25,574 nucleotides of DNA. Origin: Rs1 sp034111875. Lineage in GTDB: Bacteria; Pseudomonadota; Gammaproteobacteria; Pseudomonadales; Balneatricaceae. The stretch spans positions 1 to 25,574 of the forward strand of contig JAWUWK010000005.1 in assembly GCA_034111875.1 (NCBI GenBank), written 5' to 3'. Positions 23,282 through 25,574 of the stretch are shown piece by piece. The notes under the pieces are model-generated. The model saw only the letters and a program-made list of their open reading frames with translations. It was not told the origin of the DNA and searched no databases. Made by a program: the position numbers and the translations under genes. Within the stretch, counting starts at the first letter, position 1; each line of letters starts with the position of its first letter.

Positions 23282-23305
23282 TTTTTATCAGAGGCGATTA
23301 ATTTT

Positions 23306-24181
23306 ATGCTAGAGGTGTTTAAAGTTCCTCACGATGTTGATCTCAGAGATTTCACGCGGGCATTGTGGCAGCTAAAAATCAATCATCGGGTATTGTTTGA
23401 GCAGGCCCAAATACTGGTTGTGGATGACCCGCGAAATGCCCAAAGAGTATTGGAAATGTTTAACTATTGGCAGCAACATGGAAAGTTATCAGATCAAGTG
23501 ATGGCTGATTTGAGCGTGCTCAAACAGGCGGATTCTAAAGACAAAAAATCATCACTAGAGCATATCATGCAGTTACCAGTGGTGTTTTTATTGCTCTTAA
23601 GCTCTGCGGGGCTGAGCTTGTGGGTTGATTTCGGTGAGAACATAGAGGCACTGCGATATTTAACTGTCACTGATTTCGTGAATGAGGGCAATCGCTTAAA
23701 ATATACCTCAATTGACTATAACTTTGAATCAATGCAGTTATGGCGCTTTATTAGCCCCATTTTTGTTCACTTCAATTTAACCCATATTGTGTTTAATAGT
23801 CTGTGGATTTGGATAGTTGGTAGCGTTATTGAAAGGCAGCATAGAAGTATAGCGCTGCTGTTGATTGTACTCTTTTCAGGGATCGCATCTAACGTCGCCC
23901 AATTCATAGTTTCTGGGCCAATATTTGGTGGTTTGTCTGGCGTTGTCTATGCGATTATTGGATATGCATGGCTTTGGGATAAACTCAGATCAGATAAACT
24001 ATCGGTGGTATCCAATGCGCTGATGATGTTTATGATATTCTGGCTGGTACTTGGTTATAGCGGTCTGTTAAGTCAATTAGGTTTTGGCAATATGGCTAAT
24101 ACTGCCCATCTTGTCGGGTTAATTAGTGGCCTGCTTTGTGTGCCTAGTATCATCTTGATAAAGAAAATTAGTTCAGCTTAA
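23306..24181 (+). CDS. glpG: rhomboid intramembrane serine protease, GlpG-like
   Basis: The 291-residue protein has an N-terminal cytosolic rhomboid domain (about 1-70) and a six-helix membrane core starting near residue 88. The catalytic pair is visible: Ser211 in FGGLSGVVYAIIGY and His268 in NTAHLVGLISG. WRFISPIFVHFNLTHIVFNSLW is the conserved L1 loop/HxxxN segment, with His160 and Asn164. It cleaves membrane proteins within or near a transmembrane helix. The E. coli context (glpEGR) is absent; here it sits between a metallophosphoesterase and yeaC. The GlpG assignment rests on the N-terminal domain plus the core. Confidence 0.9.
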   Translation: MLEVFKVPHDVDLRDFTRALWQLKINHRVLFEQAQILVVDDPRNAQRVLEMFNYWQQHGKLSDQVMADLSVLKQADSKDKKSSLEHIMQLPVVFLLLLSSAGLSLWVDFGENIEALRYLTVTDFVNEGNRLKYTSIDYNFESMQLWRFISPIFVHFNLTHIVFNSLWIWIVGSVIERQHRSIALLLIVLFSGIASNVAQFIVSGPIFGGLSGVVYAIIGYAWLWDKLRSDKLSVVSNALMMFMIFWLVLGYSGLLSQLGFGNMANTAHLVGLISGLLCVPSIILIKKISSA

Positions 24182-24217
24182 ATCCGCTGTTTCGCTAAAG
24201 TAACTAAGAGTTTGAAA

Positions 24218-24472
24218 ATGACTTACGAAGAATTAATCGAGAAAATGACACCGCCAATGCATCAAGCTATAAAGCAGGGCATAGAGTTGGGAAAGTGGCC
24301 GGATGGCAAAAAGATGAGTCCAGAGCAATTAGCAGTGTGCCTGCGAGCGGTTATTCATTACGACCAAACTTTACCGGAAGATCAACGTACTGGCTTTATC
24401 GATAGAAGCCGAGCAGACGGTACTATGAAAGGGATAAATCCCCTCGAAGCGCAAGTGATAAAGCTACATTAA
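24218..24472 (+). CDS. yeaC: YeaC family protein (DUF1315)
   Basis: The 84-residue protein (from ATG at 24218) has the DUF1315 pattern: TYEELIEKMTPPMHQAIKQ, ELGKWPDGKKMSPEQLAVCL and AVIHYDQTLPEDQRTGFID. It has no signal peptide or membrane segment and its function is unknown. A TTG at 24212 is in frame but the ATG is preceded at suitable distance by TAAGAG. It follows glpG by 36 bases and precedes the DUF2797 gene, the same pairing I associate with other gammaproteobacteria. Confidence 0.88.
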   Translation: MTYEELIEKMTPPMHQAIKQGIELGKWPDGKKMSPEQLAVCLRAVIHYDQTLPEDQRTGFIDRSRADGTMKGINPLEAQVIKLH

Positions 24473-24540
24473 ATTGATATTTAGTATCCTAGAATCGACT
24501 GCTGAATTTAAGATTATAAAAATAGGTCTGACAAAAATAT

Positions 24541-25386
24541 ATGACAGTATTAACTACCGGTAGCATGCACAAGATGCGCGCCGAGATCGACAGCGCTGAA
24601 CATACAGATGTAAAATATTACCTAGAATTAGATGAAAAACCCATATTAATGAATGAGTTGATAGGTCAATCTATTTATCTGAGTAACTTAGGTGAAATTC
24701 ACTGTAATCACTGCGGTCGTTTAACCAACAAGAGTTTTAGTCAAGGATACTGTTTTCCCTGCTTTAAAAAATTGCCTCAGTGCGATCTATGCATGATGAG
24801 CCCCGACAGATGCCACTTTCATTTAGGCACTTGCCGTGACGAGGCCTGGGCTGAAACAGTGTGTTTTAATGAACATATTGTCTACTTGGCAAACTCTTCG
24901 GGTATTAAAGTCGGTATTACGAGAGCTAACCAAGTACCTACTCGCTGGATTGATCAAGGGGCGGTGGAAGCATTAGCTATTTTTAAAGTGCAGACTCGTC
25001 GCCAGTCAGGTTTAGTAGAAAAGCTCTTCGCTGAACATATCAGTGATAAAACCAATTGGCGTAAAATGCTTAAAGGAGAGGTTTCTGAGGTTGATTTGAA
25101 GCAAATGCGCGATGAGCTAATGACTAAGTGCCAACAATCTCTCGCAGCATTAAGTGCTGAGCACGGCTTGCAAAGTATATTGCCATTGCCCGCTGCTCAA
25201 GTGCAAAAAATTAGCTACCCTGTCACTCACTATCCGAGCAAAGTTAGTTCTCATAATTTAGATAAAACTTCGCGCATTAGCGGTGTCTTACAAGGCATCA
25301 AGGGGCAGTATCTTATCTTAGATACTGGGGTGATAAATTTACGTAAATATACTGCCTATCGTATTGAATTGGGTTTGGTCGATTAA
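24541..25386 (+). CDS. DUF2797 protein with a Cys/His zinc cluster
   Basis: The 281-residue protein has no known function. After an N-terminal strand region, it has two zinc-knuckle-like sets: CNHCGR and YCFPCFKK (about 55-75), then CDLCMMSPDRCHFHLGTC (81-98). This is followed by HIVYLANSSGIKVGITR and RWIDQGAVEALAIF, the most conserved part of DUF2797, whose Tyr-Leu and Gly-Ile-Thr-Arg spacing recalls the GIY-YIG nuclease fold. C-terminal residues about 240-281 form a short beta-rich tail that is duplicated in the DNA downstream. It ends the nadK-to-DUF2797 gene run, 68 bases after yeaC. The GIY-YIG comparison is mine and unproven. Confidence 0.85.
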   Translation: MTVLTTGSMHKMRAEIDSAEHTDVKYYLELDEKPILMNELIGQSIYLSNLGEIHCNHCGRLTNKSFSQGYCFPCFKKLPQCDLCMMSPDRCHFHLGTCRDEAWAETVCFNEHIVYLANSSGIKVGITRANQVPTRWIDQGAVEALAIFKVQTRRQSGLVEKLFAEHISDKTNWRKMLKGEVSEVDLKQMRDELMTKCQQSLAALSAEHGLQSILPLPAAQVQKISYPVTHYPSKVSSHNLDKTSRISGVLQGIKGQYLILDTGVINLRKYTAYRIELGLVD

Positions 25387-25405
25387 GTGGTATAGATAAT
25401 TGGCA
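25276..25405 (+). repeat. tandem duplication, copy 1 (3' end of the DUF2797 gene and its downstream flank)
   Basis: This segment, coding for about the last 37 residues and the following 19 bases, recurs 169 bases downstream. It starts near TTAGCGGTGTCTTACAAGG and contains TGGGGTGATAAATTTACG, TGCCTATCGTATTGAATTG and GATTAAGTGGTATAGATAAT. Confidence 0.85.
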
Positions 25406-25444
25406 TAGACAGCCAATAGTCGCATTTTAGATAAACCTCAGCTT

Positions 25445-25574
25445 TTTAGTTGTTGCTTAAAAGGCATCAAGGGGCTGTTTATGATCTTGGAGTCTGGGGT
25501 GATAAATTTACGACAATAGTCTGCCTATCGTATTGAATTGTGTTTGGTCGATTAAGTGGTATAGATAATTGGCA
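25445..25574 (+). pseudogene. tandem duplication, copy 2 (decayed tail of the DUF2797 gene, reaching the window edge)
   Basis: It matches copy 1 at a constant offset of 169 bases with scattered substitutions and no net indel. Read in the same frame, it encodes IKGLFMILESGVINLRQ, then TAG where copy 1 has TAT, then SAYRIEL and LVD and the same TAA stop. No start or upstream domain is attached. The match continues to the last base, so the true right end lies outside. Confidence 0.8.

Overview
This window looks like chromosomal DNA of a marine-type gammaproteobacterium, AT-leaning and closest in gene content to the Alteromonadales/Shewanella or Cellvibrionales range. The evidence is Syd, DadR-type Lrp, AlaA, YgiQ, YeaC, GlpG and DusA sequences that align with gammaproteobacterial versions known to me, and an E. 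coli-like tRNA-Asp/tRNA-Val cluster. The genus cannot be fixed by eye.

Layout. (1) 1-2050 is the right end of an integrative element inserted at the 5' end of dusA. It holds a tyrosine integrase next to dusA, a secreted endonuclease I gene overlapping the end of int and broken by one in-frame stop, and the first 29 codons of a HicB-like antitoxin running off the window. (2) 2051-4101 carries dusA and transaldolase. (3) 4102-4942 has no protein gene. It has a 133-bp MITE-like element with terminal inverted repeats and, on the minus strand, a likely CsrA/RsmA-sequestering small RNA with GGA-loop hairpins and a strong terminator. (4) 4943-7907 is an alanine-catabolism-type locus: divergent dadR, then ridA, dadX-type alanine racemase and ruvC. 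The dadA gene usually present is absent. (5) 7929-10490 is a minus-strand modABC molybdate importer with overlapping genes. (6) 10750-16328 carries ygiQ, alaA, a Tag-like DNA glycosylase and syd. (7) 16520-17449 is a tRNA-Asp/tRNA-Val array with a good promoter, three decayed tRNA-Asp copies (two in an exact 85-bp tandem with a good copy), one tRNA-Val with an 8-nt anticodon loop, and one tRNA-Asp with a damaged T stem. (8) 17479-21284 starts with an intact PLP-dependent D-cysteine desulfhydrase/ACC deaminase-like gene. After it comes a decaying locus: a second desulfhydrase gene with a nonsense codon at position 2 and a frameshift, an open TauE/SafE permease gene, and a LysR regulator with at least three frameshifts. 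(9) 21417-25386 is a plus-strand run: nadK, a metallophosphoesterase, glpG-like rhomboid protease, yeaC and a DUF2797 zinc-cluster protein. The 3' end of the last gene is repeated in a decayed tandem copy that reaches the window edge.

The most interesting signals are in the RNA genes and the decaying duplications: the GGA-hairpin small RNA at 4629-4780, the tRNA-Val with an extra anticodon-loop base, the tRNA-Asp graveyard, the island-borne DNase with a single stop, and the duplicated DUF2797 tail. Several lesions are one-base changes in homopolymers, so read-level confirmation matters. I did not see a clearly new multi-gene defence or biosynthetic system.
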